Below are positions 11,950 through 22,500 of a stretch of DNA of 64,000 nucleotides, piece after piece. The notes beneath the pieces were generated by a model. It was not told where the DNA came from. It saw nothing but the letters and a program-made list of their open reading frames with translations, and searched no databases. The translations under genes were made by a program, and so were the position numbers. Origin of the DNA: Blastobasis lacticolella. Its lineage: Eukaryota > Arthropoda > Insecta > Lepidoptera > Blastobasidae. The number at the start of each line of letters is the position of its first letter. Positions within the stretch are counted from its first letter, which is position 1. The stretch is taken from positions 5,642,001 through 5,706,000 of the forward strand of contig LR990067.1 of assembly GCA_905147135.1 (NCBI GenBank), read 5' to 3'.

Positions 11950-12850
11950 TGAATTTTTTCGTCGGACACCTCTGTAAATGGACAAATCGGGTATCAATGG
12001 ATTAGTCTCAATCTCCAGAATACGAAAATGCTCGTCGTACAACTCCGCAGTGGTGAACTTCAGTGCTTGTGAGATTTTCTCGATAATCAATAAGACATAT
12101 ACTATGCATGATATATCATGTGAAAGCTCTTTAAGAGTACTATCAAAAAGGTTGAGTCAACTTTTACCGTAAATATGACAGTTTTCAAGATTTTCTTAAA
12201 AAACCTCACGATACTTACGTCTACGGCTACGGAGTTATACGACAGGCAGTTCCGGGTTTCAGGGATCTAGACCTGTCCATTGATACCACATTATATCACA
12301 CATATTTGAAAATTATTGCTTACATGTATTATTGTTAATGTTTCTCATTATATCGCTATGAAACTTACTACATTGTATTCCTTGGGCATTATTTTATAAT
12401 ATTAGTACTTTTAAATCTGCAATAACATGTTGTTTTACCAAAATTAGAAGAGGCATTCCCAAATTTCAAAGAGATTCTAGCAGTTTTTTAAGCATAATAT
12501 ATTTAAAACTATTTTATTTGCGCTCAAAATTGCGGCGGGGATTTAACGCGATGATGATAATGATTTGCGGAAAAAATGTACATACACTTTTTGTTGATAT
12601 TTCTAAGAGCTATCAAATGATATATCACACATAGCATAATATACTATGATGATAAATATGAGTCAAAGATTATCGAGAAAAAATCGAATAATACCTAAGC
12701 GTTCGGCAGCCATCTTTGTGACGTCACAGCAATGGCGTCCAGCATTGCGGAGTTTTACGACAGTTCCAGGGTTCTGGAGATCAAGACCTATCCATTGATC
12801 CACTTTTGTTCATTTACAGAGATGTCCGTCGAAATTCAAGAAACAGACGA
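11950..12850. mobile_element. About 900-bp element with long inverted ends
   Basis: Left end cgtcggacacctctgtaaat pairs with right end atttacagagatgtccgtcg. The next blocks (tcaatggat, ctccagaa) also mirror. A third partial arm lies at 12230-12300. No transposase frame. Confidence 0.7.
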
Positions 12851-13034
12851 CTTTTCGTTCGGCGGCCGACCGACTATAATTATACTAGAGAAAACTATAC
12901 TCAAATAAAACTTATCTATATGCTGATGTTTGCAGTTTCGATTCTGCGGTAGGTACCTGATCAACCTGCCTGCTAATCGTAGGAAATTATTGCAGAAACG
13001 TCCAGTCTAGGACCCGTAACAGCCCGTACATTAG

Positions 13035-13310
13035 TACGATCCGATAATGTAAGGTCAAATCTATCCCAGATACCGAAGGGAACTTACAAGGGAACATTAG
13101 CAACGTAAATTTGAATGAACTACCTGGAGAGGTTTTCCCTGGAGAGTACAACATGGAGTTCTTTAAGAAAAAGGTGAATAGGTTTTTGCGGGGTCGGCAA
13201 CGCGTGGGTGATGTCCCTGGTATTGCAAACGTCCATAGGTTGCGGGGACTGCTTTGCATCAGGCAGGCCGTAAGCCTTGTTTGCCACCTTAGTGGAATAA
13301 AAAAAAGATT
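13035..13310 (+). mobile_element. LINE 3' end
   Basis: Encodes LPGEVFPGEYNMEFFKKKVN followed by a rggcaacgcgtgggtgatg-like tail and catcaggcaggccgtaa. Very similar to 35555-35720. Confidence 0.75.
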
Positions 13311-13591
13311 TCAATAATCTAAAGTTTCCTGGATTTATATAGAGTAACTCCTTCATTCATTATTTTCTTGTAAGTAAAATCTAGCGTTAAGAACAGATTC
13401 TGCATACCAAATAAAAATAAGGAAAATTCGCCTTATAAGTCATAGTACAATCTTGTATTGAATCGTGTAGGTATCTTGGCCGATCTCAATCTGATAAGAA
13501 ATGATGACTCATTTATAAGTGCTACGGAAATAGCACTTAGATAATTGGAGTCATGAGTAATTAGTTTGAGTATTTATGATTAGTACAGAAA

Positions 13592-14072
13592 GACCTGCAC
13601 GCACTGGGAATCCTCGATTGGCAGGAGATGGCGCAGGACGGGAAGAGGTGGCAATATCTGGTGTCGGAGGCCAAGATCTATTTTGGGTCGCTGAGCCAGC
13701 TCAGTTAGTAGCAGTATTGTAATATCAGTTTTGAGAGGTAGGGCATAGCGGGGTATCCCGTTTGAATTGGAGCCGCCCGACTGGGGAAGTACCTCCACCT
13801 TACAGAATACCGCAGCTAAACAATACTCTTTTAAATAGTATTGTGTTTCTGCCGGTGAGTAAGGTTTCCAGAGCTCCATGGGGTGGGAATTTGGGGAACC
13901 GTGGCTTTGGCAGTGGAGGGATATTTGCCTTTTTGCTGCTAGAGTAACGTGTTATAGAGGTGGGCAACGCATTGGCGATAGTCTCGGTGTTGCTAATGTC
14001 TATAGGCTGTGGTGACCACTTTCCATCAGGTGGCCCATTTGCCTGTTTGCCTATCATGACATATAAAAAAAA
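13592..14072 (+). mobile_element. 5'-truncated LINE with end of ORF2 and 3' region
   Basis: The frame DLHALGILDWQEMAQDGKRW ... SEAKIYFGSLSQLS stops at TAG (13706-13708). The 3' region includes gccgcccgactggggaagta and the family end ccactttccatcaggtggcc. A reverse copy of the 3' region is at 57117-57450. Confidence 0.8.
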
Positions 14073-14269
14073 GTTAGTTATGGTAATATCGTTATTTTTT
14101 TTCACATCTGACATAAGTTATTAGTCAAGAAGCAATACAGCACAGATATTTCTCAATACCTATTATTTTAATTTCGAGTATTAGAATATTTTGGACATTT
14201 ACCCCATATTGAAGTAAGTAAAACTTACAAGTACGTAGGTATTCAACATTTCTGTTGCGGTTCTGGGTG

Positions 14270-14465
14270 TTATATGTATTAATAGTGGACCCGGCACGAC
14301 TTCGTTCGCGTACACGCACTTTAACCCTACCCACCGTTTTTTCTTGCTCCTTGCTCATGAATCACTGTATCTATTGTTGAAAACCGCATTAAAATCCGTT
14401 GCGTAGTTTAAAAGATATAAACGTACACAGGGACAGACGGTGGATAGCGACGTTGTTTTATATTA
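14270..14465 (+). mobile_element. Common lepidopteran repeat tail
   Basis: cacgacttcgttcgcgtac, aaaatccgttgcgtagtt and acagggacagacggtgg are the usual landmarks of a LINE-like tail widespread in moth and butterfly genomes. A weaker piece is at 54440-54480. Confidence 0.6.
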
Positions 14466-14496
14466 TGCATATAAGTAAGATGGACCTATTTATAAA

Positions 14497-14753
14497 GTAG
14501 AGCTCGTCTAGTCTAAAATGACGCGCCCCACTACTTAGTTAGTTGATTTCGATGTGTGAGTGCAAATATTTAACGACACTTCATCTGTGTTCCCACACCA
14601 ATGAACGACGCGTGCTCCTACGTTTGAATCTCACCGGCAACTGAATGACCAATTACAACGGCATTTGTATATGTATTGCGTCCATATTTTAAACTTGCTT
14701 GTGTGCGTTAATGCGATAGTGGGGCGCGTCATTTTAGATTAGACAAGCTCTAC
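14497..14753 (+). mobile_element. 257-bp inverted-repeat element (MITE-like), copy 1
   Basis: Terminal inverted repeats of about 36 bp (GTAGAGCTCGTCTAGTCTAA / reverse at right). The interior contains ttgatttcgatgtgtgag and acgcgtgctc. No open frame. Confidence 0.9.
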
Positions 14754-15224
14754 CTACATATCAGCTTTGCTTACTTGGCCATCTATCCTATATCTAGCCC
14801 TAATGCTTCATGTAAATTTATAAATATACATGAAGATATGAGTAAAAACGTAAAAATCTTGCAGTTTGAAGCCAAGGCCTCTTAAAAAAATGTCTCTTCC
14901 GAAATAATTGACCAATAACTTTGTCCCTACGAAATCACTTCCTAAGTACGATGATTGTTGACAAGGATCTACGAAAATTCAACAAAGGTTACTCTGCTAA
15001 CATTTGAATACCACGCTAATCTTGTTATTTTTCAACAAAATTGTTTCAGTAGGTAGTTTCGGAGATTACCCCCAAAGTACGACTACCAATTTTCAACTTA
15101 TTTCTTTAAATTATTTATTTATGTCTGGGTACTATATTTATACCAAAATACAAATATATTGCAATTTTCATAGACATGCGGTTTTCGAAAATAGATAGAG
15201 TGATTCAAGAGGAAGATTTATAAG

Positions 15225-15445
15225 CTAGAAAATAAGGGTAGGTGGTGTAGAATAGGGGTAGGGTAGGTGTAGAATAGGAGTGAGGTACGTGTAGTACGCA
15301 TGCTACATCTTCGACCTCATCTTCGCTTTCCATCAGGTGAGTTGAGGTCAAATGCAAGCCTATTGGCAATAAAAAAAGGGGTAGGTGTAAGGTAACGTAA
15401 TGTAGGGTAGGGGTAGGGGTAGGGTAGAGTAGGGGTAGGATGCCA
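15225..15445. repeat. G-rich minisatellite (gtagggg-type), interrupted
   Basis: Irregular ggggtaggtgtagaa-type units at 15236-15300 and 15375-15440, separated by about 70 bp. No gene. Confidence 0.75.
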
Positions 15446-15820
15446 CGCGAACGAAGTCGCGCCGAATCCACTAATCTGTCCACTGATAACCGAATATAAT
15501 AAAATAAAGTAACCTACTCGACAAACGTAGTTTGTCAAACTACTAAACAAATTTTAATGAAACAAAGATATGCCAAGACAACCAATACCGAATCTACAGC
15601 TCTTCGTACCTCGACGTCCAAACCTAATGCCTCTTCACGGTGCTTCAAGGCCTGTAAATTCAACTATTGTGTTTTTCTTCAGCCAATAAAAAATACAAAG
15701 TTAGTTTTAAGCATGCTACGGCTGTTATAAGAAGCTCGTGCTGGAAAATTGCACGTTTTTTAAACTGAATGCGGAAGGATTCTGTGTATCTGTGTGTATC
15801 TAATAGCCAGCACGTAGATT

Positions 15821-16008
15821 TCATCATCACAGCCCGTAACAGTCCACTGCAGGACTTAGGGCCTCTCCCACGAAAGGGGAGGGTATTGCCATAATCTCCA
15901 CGCTTGGCAGGCGGGTTGGAGATCGCAGTGTTTAAATATAACAATGGAAAATGCTGCTGCCCATTTTCCAGACTACGGAGACTCTTGATCTTTTGCCTCG
16001 AAAACATA
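15821..16008 (-). mobile_element. (GAT)n-tailed SINE, family B
   Basis: Reverse copy with the diagnostic ggcaggcgggttggagatcg and tggaaaatgctgctgcccat blocks and a tcatcatcac tail. Truncated at the head. Confidence 0.8.
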
Positions 16009-16132
16009 CACGTACACGTAGATTTATTTGCGTATATTTCGCATTTTATTACAAATTTCAAATAATTACAACACACAAACACTAACAACACTTAACCAAC
16101 TAAAAGTAGGTTAATCTTTAACCTTTTATGTA

Positions 16133-16280
16133 ATACGGCAGACATACAGGCGTGCGGGCCACCTGATGGAAAGTGGTCAACGACGCCTATGGACATCATC
16201 AACACATCCACATCCACACACGAACGGGAAACGTTCTTTCGAATCTTCGCCTGGACACTAATAGAGGGTCGACGTGGAGG
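16133..16280 (-). mobile_element. LINE tail scrap
   Basis: tacggcagacatacaggcg, gccacctgatggaaagtgg and acgttctttcg blocks in the same order as 1500-1735. Confidence 0.7.
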
Positions 16281-16598
16281 TCTAAAACTAAATAAAACTA
16301 TGAAACTAATCTAATAAACCACTGCCAAAATGGCAAGGTGCCCAAAATGCTGGCGGCATTGCCACGTTGAATGGCAATGCTCAAACGCTGTGCGTAAAGG
16401 CCTGCATTTTGGTCACAACTTGCTTCGACGAGACGTGCTCTTTAAAAATTCGATGGGCTCCCGTTCTCCATGGACCCCGTAGGAAAAATGTTGTGGCTTC
16501 AGTACCCTCAAATAAAAAATGACAAAATATCTTCAATGTACAGAATTGGACCTGTTACAGTTTTATTATAAGTATAGATAGGTACTTGTCTTTATCTC

Positions 16599-16954
16599 GT
16601 CTTGGCGCTAATGTCCCGGTTGTGCTCTTTGCGTGCTCGAGCCCGGGTCCGCGTTGACCATGATCCAGGGTTTGGCAGATCAAGTAATTACAGTGGAGCG
16701 ACTGCCATTTGACCTCCGTGGCCTTTTTGACAGGGGAACCTGACCAGATTGGATCATGGTTACTCATTTGAATGATTGTGCAGCTTTCATCACGATATTT
16801 TCCTTCAACGTAAGAACATCAGTTAATGTTAAAATAATGTAAATAACCCAGAAAAGAATTATTGGTACATGGCGGCAATGGGATTCGAATCCGGTACCTG
16901 GCGCGTATGCGTCGGACCCCTTAACCATTAGGCCACCGGGCCACCGACGCTCTG
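16599..16954 (-). mobile_element. SINE family A, near full length
   Basis: Reverse orientation: tail (cttggcgctaatgtcccggtt) on the left, tRNA-like head with ggattcgaatccggtacc on the right. The head contains an altered D-arm repeat. Confidence 0.85.
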
Positions 16955-18949
16955 AAAATGCCTTGATACCCACCCAAACTTACTCTAAACTTGCGTTCTA
17001 CAATATAGACTGGCATTTTGCATTTTTGAGCCATTGAAATATTTTATAGGTATGTTTTTGGTGTGATCTTGTGAGTAAATAAAAACCTATTCTATATATT
17101 ATATTCTATTTGTGGAAAATGTCATGGTGGAATAGACATGTGCTAATCTTTATTTGGCCCAAATTGGATTTTCCAAAAGAATATAAAAAAATTTCAAGAA
17201 ATAGCAAAGTAGGGCGATGTGACGTTCGATCAAACTGGACTCAGTGTAATGGTATTAAGCAGCCAGTTTTCAGGCTGTCCCAGAGTTCAATAAGAACAAA
17301 GTATATAAAATATTTTTACACTTTGTACTTATGACAGGTCTGACGCTGATGATCGATGCCATGTATTGTCTAATACAAAAAAAAAAAAAAAACCACAGCT
17401 TCTGGGGCGGCATCCATATTTTAACCCGCCCTGAATTTGCACAGATTTTTATTGCACCTATAAGTACCAAGTTCTTGTCCATAAAACACCTCTATCAATA
17501 ACAACCTAATCATAATCAGTCCAGCAGTTCCTAAGATAGACAGTAGTATGAACTATTCATTCACCAACAGACACTAACGTTGACATTATCACGCATTAAA
17601 TACAATACTCGAGTCAAAAAGACAGATATATCCGACGATGTACATTTTATCAACTGTAAATTGGCACTCCAATGATGGCGCCACCTACCTACGAAAGTCT
17701 TCGTCCAAGTAAGAGAGGATGAACTGCAGAAATTTAGTTCGGTTTCTCACCACGTTGCAACTTGTATTTGTTACGCTGTGTTGCAGGTCTCGGCCTCACA
17801 ATGGTCGGATATATTCGCTTTTTGCAGCCAAAACCTTTTTTCGAGAGACAATAGGCCGTGGCGCTATCATCTGTTGATCAGTGGGCGAGCTTTGTGTGGA
17901 TACGCCGGGGAATAAAGTTGAAGTTTATAGATACCTAAAAATACAGCCATATGCAGAGGTAATATACCCTAGCATATCTTAATCCTCCTATTCATAAAAA
18001 GTTATTTTACGTTTATCTGCTATTTTAGCAAAAATATAATTTTAGTGTAAAATTTATTTATTTATTTATTTATTAGGTTCACCGACAGTTTATACACTAC
18101 ATGAGTATCTTAAAATGATTGAATTTGATAGAAAGTGACAAAACATATTAGCTAAACTAGGTTTAATAAACGTCAAATATAATTTTATAATTAAGACCAT
18201 TAATATATGGTAGGTCAGGGGGGCAGTACTCGCTGCAGCAGACTGTCGTCTCTGTCGTAAGTGTGCGAGTAAATACGAAGCCGAAACTCACCGTAATACA
18301 GTATTTAACAGTATCTACTGTGTACTTTGTTTCTCTGTGGTATCTTAACTATCAAACTGCAATACATGAATCGGATTGACTTCGATGCAGTTTTAAAAGG
18401 TAGCTTTTATTTAATCAAAATAGATCTTATAAGATATACTTGGTGTTCTTGAACAAGACATGTGACCGCGCTGTAGCGACTTTTTACAAGTAATTTTGAT
18501 TGATTATATTTTGTAACAATTGACATAGGCACTTAAATTCAAGATAAGGAGGTATCTTCACTTGCACCGCCTACCTTTTTCTTTACCCCTTATCTCCTGG
18601 TTGACTGTTAGATAATGCTATTTTAGCTTTAAGTCCGCCTTTGTACTATTTTGTGCCTGAAAATTAAATAAATATTAAATATGTTAAATTCAAAACTTTA
18701 CGTACTACGTTTATTTGTCAATTGGTATCCCAACGAACACTACGTGTACTTAATTGTCGAAAATTACGAAGCCACGAAAACAAACCAATAAATTCCAGCG
18801 CAAACCTTCACCCATACGTAAAAATTGCTTAACTAGAACTTTCAAGTCTTAAATCGTCTGTTCAACTGTCGTCATTTATCAAAATCAACCTCAAGTCCAA
18901 TAAAACTCAAGTCATATCCACGCTAACCTCAGCCCAGTTTCCCACTACA

Positions 18950-18986
18950 TATAAGCTTATGTCAGAGCTAGCTACCGTTCAGTCGT
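18950..18986 (+). promoter_or_regulatory. Core promoter of unit B: TATA box and arthropod initiator
   Basis: TATAAG at 18950-18955 is followed 31 nt later by TTCAGTC, with the presumed start A at 18981. That is the canonical TATA-to-start distance, and TCAGT is the standard insect initiator. The predicted 5' leader (18981-19409) is unspliced, about 430 nt. AGACA at +30 to +34 resembles a downstream promoter element but is two bases out of register. Upstream 18681-18949 shows no recognised repeat. Confidence 0.7.
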
Positions 18987-19409
18987 ATGCAACTCGCTGA
19001 CCCATATACAGACATACAAATTAACATAAGTATTATTAGCAGAAGTGTTGTGAATAAATTTTGAATAAAACACACGAACAAGTATGATTTGTAAAGCTTT
19101 TGTGTGACTTTTGGGATTTGTATAGTAAATTGTACCTATCAGAAAGAATAGTGCAGATAAGCCTTAAAATAATGTTAATAGTGAAAAAATCAAATCCATC
19201 CGAATCAAAGTAAATAACGCAATAAAAATATATTAAGTATCCAATACCAACATAAAAGTAAACAAGAAAGAAAACCCAATTCAAGGACTTAAAAAACACA
19301 CCAAACCAACACTATAAACTAAAAGTGACATAAACGTCATAGTGACTATAGTGCAAGAAACTCGTGCAAGTGAATGATGTGTGAATGATGTCAGTGGTGT
19401 CCCGCGAGA

Positions 19410-19500
19410 ATGCACCCTCGGACGCTGTGGGTGTGCGTGTTGGTGGCGCTCGGGAGCGGGGCCTTCGGGACTAGGGTCATCCTTGTGGAGAATGCGCCCA
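19410..19500 (+). CDS. Unit B exon 1: start codon and signal peptide
   Basis: ATG at 19410 has A at -3. The exon encodes MHPRTLWVCVLVALGSGAFG then TRVILVENAP, with a hydrophobic core VCVLVAL and small residues at the likely cleavage site (GSGAFG/T). It ends in phase 1 at GTATGT (19501), joining CC at 24429 to give Thr-Cys. Upstream ATGs at 19385 and 19388 are out of frame. The second one (19388) opens a frame that overlaps the true start and runs into exon 1, which could damp translation. This start is preferred because it lies downstream of the TATA/initiator pair and gives a signal peptide. Confidence 0.88.
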
Positions 19501-22500
19501 GTATGTATAGCTTATTTTTTAGTTGAATATATTTATTATACTTGTGCCAAAAGACTCACCACTAAGGATGCTGAAGACCGAGAAAAGTGGACTAAGAAGA
19601 GCTGGAAGGCGGACCCCCAGGGCGTGTCGCGCGGGAGCGCAACCGGGATGATGATGATGGATATTTCAAAAAAACTTAGTTTTGTATACTAAAAAACAGT
19701 TTAAAGCTTTCTGCGGGCCGAATATATGAGTAGAATGTAGTTGAATGGATCGACATAATTTCTATTATCATATTTACTATTTTTAATGGACAACTAAGCA
19801 ACTATTTGCACTCAAAAAGTGCAAATATTTTCTTACTTTTGACCCTATGACAGCCGCACGACGTAATTTCAAATATCAACGGGGCTTTGACAGTTTTATC
19901 TTACGATCTCTCTATGTATCGCTCTGACCTGTTCCTCGTGCAAATGAATGATGTGTGAATGATGTCAGTGGTGTCCCGCGAGAATGCACCCTCGGACGCT
20001 GTGGGTGTGCGTGTTGGTGGCGCTCGGGAGCGGGGCCTTCGGGACTAGGGTCATCCTTGTGGAGAATGCGCCCAGTATGTATAGCTTATTCTTTAGTTGG
20101 CTATATTAATTATGGGAGAGAAGCCTTTGCCCTGCAGTGGGATATAGAGGGCTCCTAAAAATAATTACTAATTATACTTAGGACGGCTAGCACCAAATTT
20201 CTAATCACATTTAAGCTGATAATTTATCAATAAACTTCATACTGAAAAACGATAAACGTCATTCTTAAACGTGTTTACGAATTTGGTGCAAGCAAATGGT
20301 TAAAGACTTTTTTCGGTCTGATGACGAATATATAGATGGATCGATCGACATAATGTCTATTATCATATTTACGTTTTTTCTTAATTTGCACACAAAAAAA
20401 GCAAATAGTTGCTTAGAGTTTTGACCACTGACAGGAGCGCGCCATAATTTCAAATATAAACGGGGCTTTGACAGTTTCCATTTGTATTACGATCTCTCTA
20501 TGTATGATATCGGTCTCACCTGTTCCTGTACAAGTGAATAATAAATAAATAACTAATCGTGGACAAATTCACACAGCGCCATCTAGCCCCAAAGTAAGCT
20601 AAGCTTGTGTTATGGGTGCTAGATAACTGATAAACTACTTAAATACTTTTAAATACATACTTATTATACATAGAACCACCAGACACGTAACAGAAATTGA
20701 AGTTCATCATTTCAATTTGTGCCCGGCCGGGAATCGAACCCGGGACCTCTTGCGTGGCAGACCGGCATGTTGACCACTGAACCACTCAGGTCGTCAAATG
20801 TCGAATGACCTGTGAATAATATCAGTGGTGTCCCAATATTTCCAAAACTGTTGAACCAATTTAAGAATTATTTCGAGTAAACTGGTTTTGAAATTAAGAA
20901 ACCCGCATCCAAATCAGTCCATCCGTTCGGGAGATATGATGCCACAGACAGATACACAAAGCCAAAGTTACACACGTCCAACTTATAACACCCACCTCTT
21001 TTCGTCGGTTGCTAAAAATTAAATTGTTTTAGCTACAATAGAGTTATAAAACATTCTAAATTGAAGAAAATAATTAAAAAAAAATTCGCTTATTATAACC
21101 TCCGTCATCGTCGGGGGTTGATAAAATAACACAGCCTAAAAAACTCCTCCGAGTCTTGCACCCAGCTGAATCACAGTCAGTAGGTCACCTTTATTAATAA
21201 CTGTAGCGGATCCTCGTAACATATCAAGGTTGTTTACAAGTTTTTTGTTCGTCTGTCCGTCTTCGTATCCGTCAATTTTGTTAAGTTATTACAGTTAATG
21301 AGCTTAACAGGAGATGATTCTGATTAGTGGTCCTAACCTTGTTTTTTCTGACTCTAATGGTTTTTAGCGTCCCATCTAGTTTAAAAATTTTTCACATGTT
21401 TAAAAGTTGTATTATAATATAGCGTTCTTGTGATCGAGGAACCTCGCCTGCGCTGGTATGGTCACGTGTTGTGTAGGCCTCAGGGATACGTGGAAAATAG
21501 GTGTCTGAACCTGCCGATATCAGGAAAGGGCAATCCAAGAAGCGATGGATCGACATCGCTGAGTTGGATTCGAGAGCCAACTGATGCTGAAGACCGGGCG
21601 AAGTGGAGAAGAATGAGTCGGAAAGCGGACCCTGGCAGAAGCCGTAATAAACGCTAGGATGATGATGATGATGATGATTGCGTCCTTGTAGTGTGGTGTT
21701 TGGGGCCGTGTGGGCAGGGTAGAATAGCACCAACCCCTTACACTCGTAGGTGTCGTACAAGGCGACTAATGTTTCCGAGGCAAAAGATCTAGAGTGTCTG
21801 TAGGCTGTAAAATGGGCAGCAGCGTTTTCCATTGTTATATTTAAAACACTGCCATATATAACGCGTCTGACAAGTGTAGAGATTATGGCAATAACCTCCC
21901 CTTTCGTGGGGGAGAGCCTAAGTCCTACAGTAGACTGTTATGTGCTGCGATAGTGATGATAATGTTTGCGTCCTAGACCGCATTTGCATTTTTGTAATAT
22001 TTTTGCCTGCAACTTAAATGAATGAATCGTAGATTCGGGCGATAGTTTTTGCTTACCATCAAGTGGGCTGTCTGCTTGTTTGTCATTGCGAAGCATAAAA
22101 AAAAGTTTGTTGTTATTGACGACTGTTGCTTTAATGAAGTTCGTATTTTAAATGACAGTTTTTAGTGCAAAGGTTTATTTTGCCCCGTTGAAAATCATAA
22201 AATTGCAACTTCAACTTACGAGTAGCTATTTTCACAATTAAACATTCTGGTCATGTTTGTATACTTCCACGTTGATCATTTAAACACTACATTAGAATTA
22301 TTAGCCTACGATTAGCATGAAGTTTGTAGGCAGCTCACTGCACGTACTTACTTTCACTTGTGATTGCAAACACAGGGTTAACTTTAGGCGTATTAGCAAA
22401 AGGGAAAATGCTTCGACGAAATTGAAACTAAGACGATTCGTTTTGGCTGGAGCTGAAACGTCAGTGGCACTTGATACTAACCTGAATAACAAATAAAATC

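Larger units (their letters stand above)
14754..18949. other. Interval upstream of unit B, no confident gene
   Basis: Besides listed repeats, 16290-16598, 16955-18055 and 18080-18560 show no recognised element. A (TTTA)n run lies at 18056-18078. A GC-richer patch at 18215-18290 includes a GTAAGT after cgtctctgtc. At 17786 a good acceptor (gtgttgcag) opens a short phase-1 frame (GLGLTMVGYI...) with AATAAA about 90 bp past its stop, a possible last exon for unit A. Confidence 0.4.
19361..20834 (+). repeat. Tandem array of the exon 1 block (two copies plus a third remnant)
   Basis: Unit of about 574 bp. Copy 1 exon block is 19361-19535 and copy 2 is 19935-20110. Intervening DNA 19680-19934 reappears as 20265-20530 with clearly lower identity; both share a aacggggctttgacagttt block and then gatctctctatgtat. 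A third leader begins at 20531, is interrupted by a tRNA-Gly-headed SINE (20543-20798), resumes at 20804-20834 and stops just before where the ATG would be. Confidence 0.85.

Noticed and set aside
15205..15550. Pro/Thr-rich minus-strand proteins
   Set aside because: Translation of the G-rich minisatellite.
18215..18290. Non-coding first exon of unit B ending at a GTAAGT
   Set aside because: Possible, but the TATA/initiator pair at 18950 gives a simpler start and no matching acceptor was seen before the ATG.
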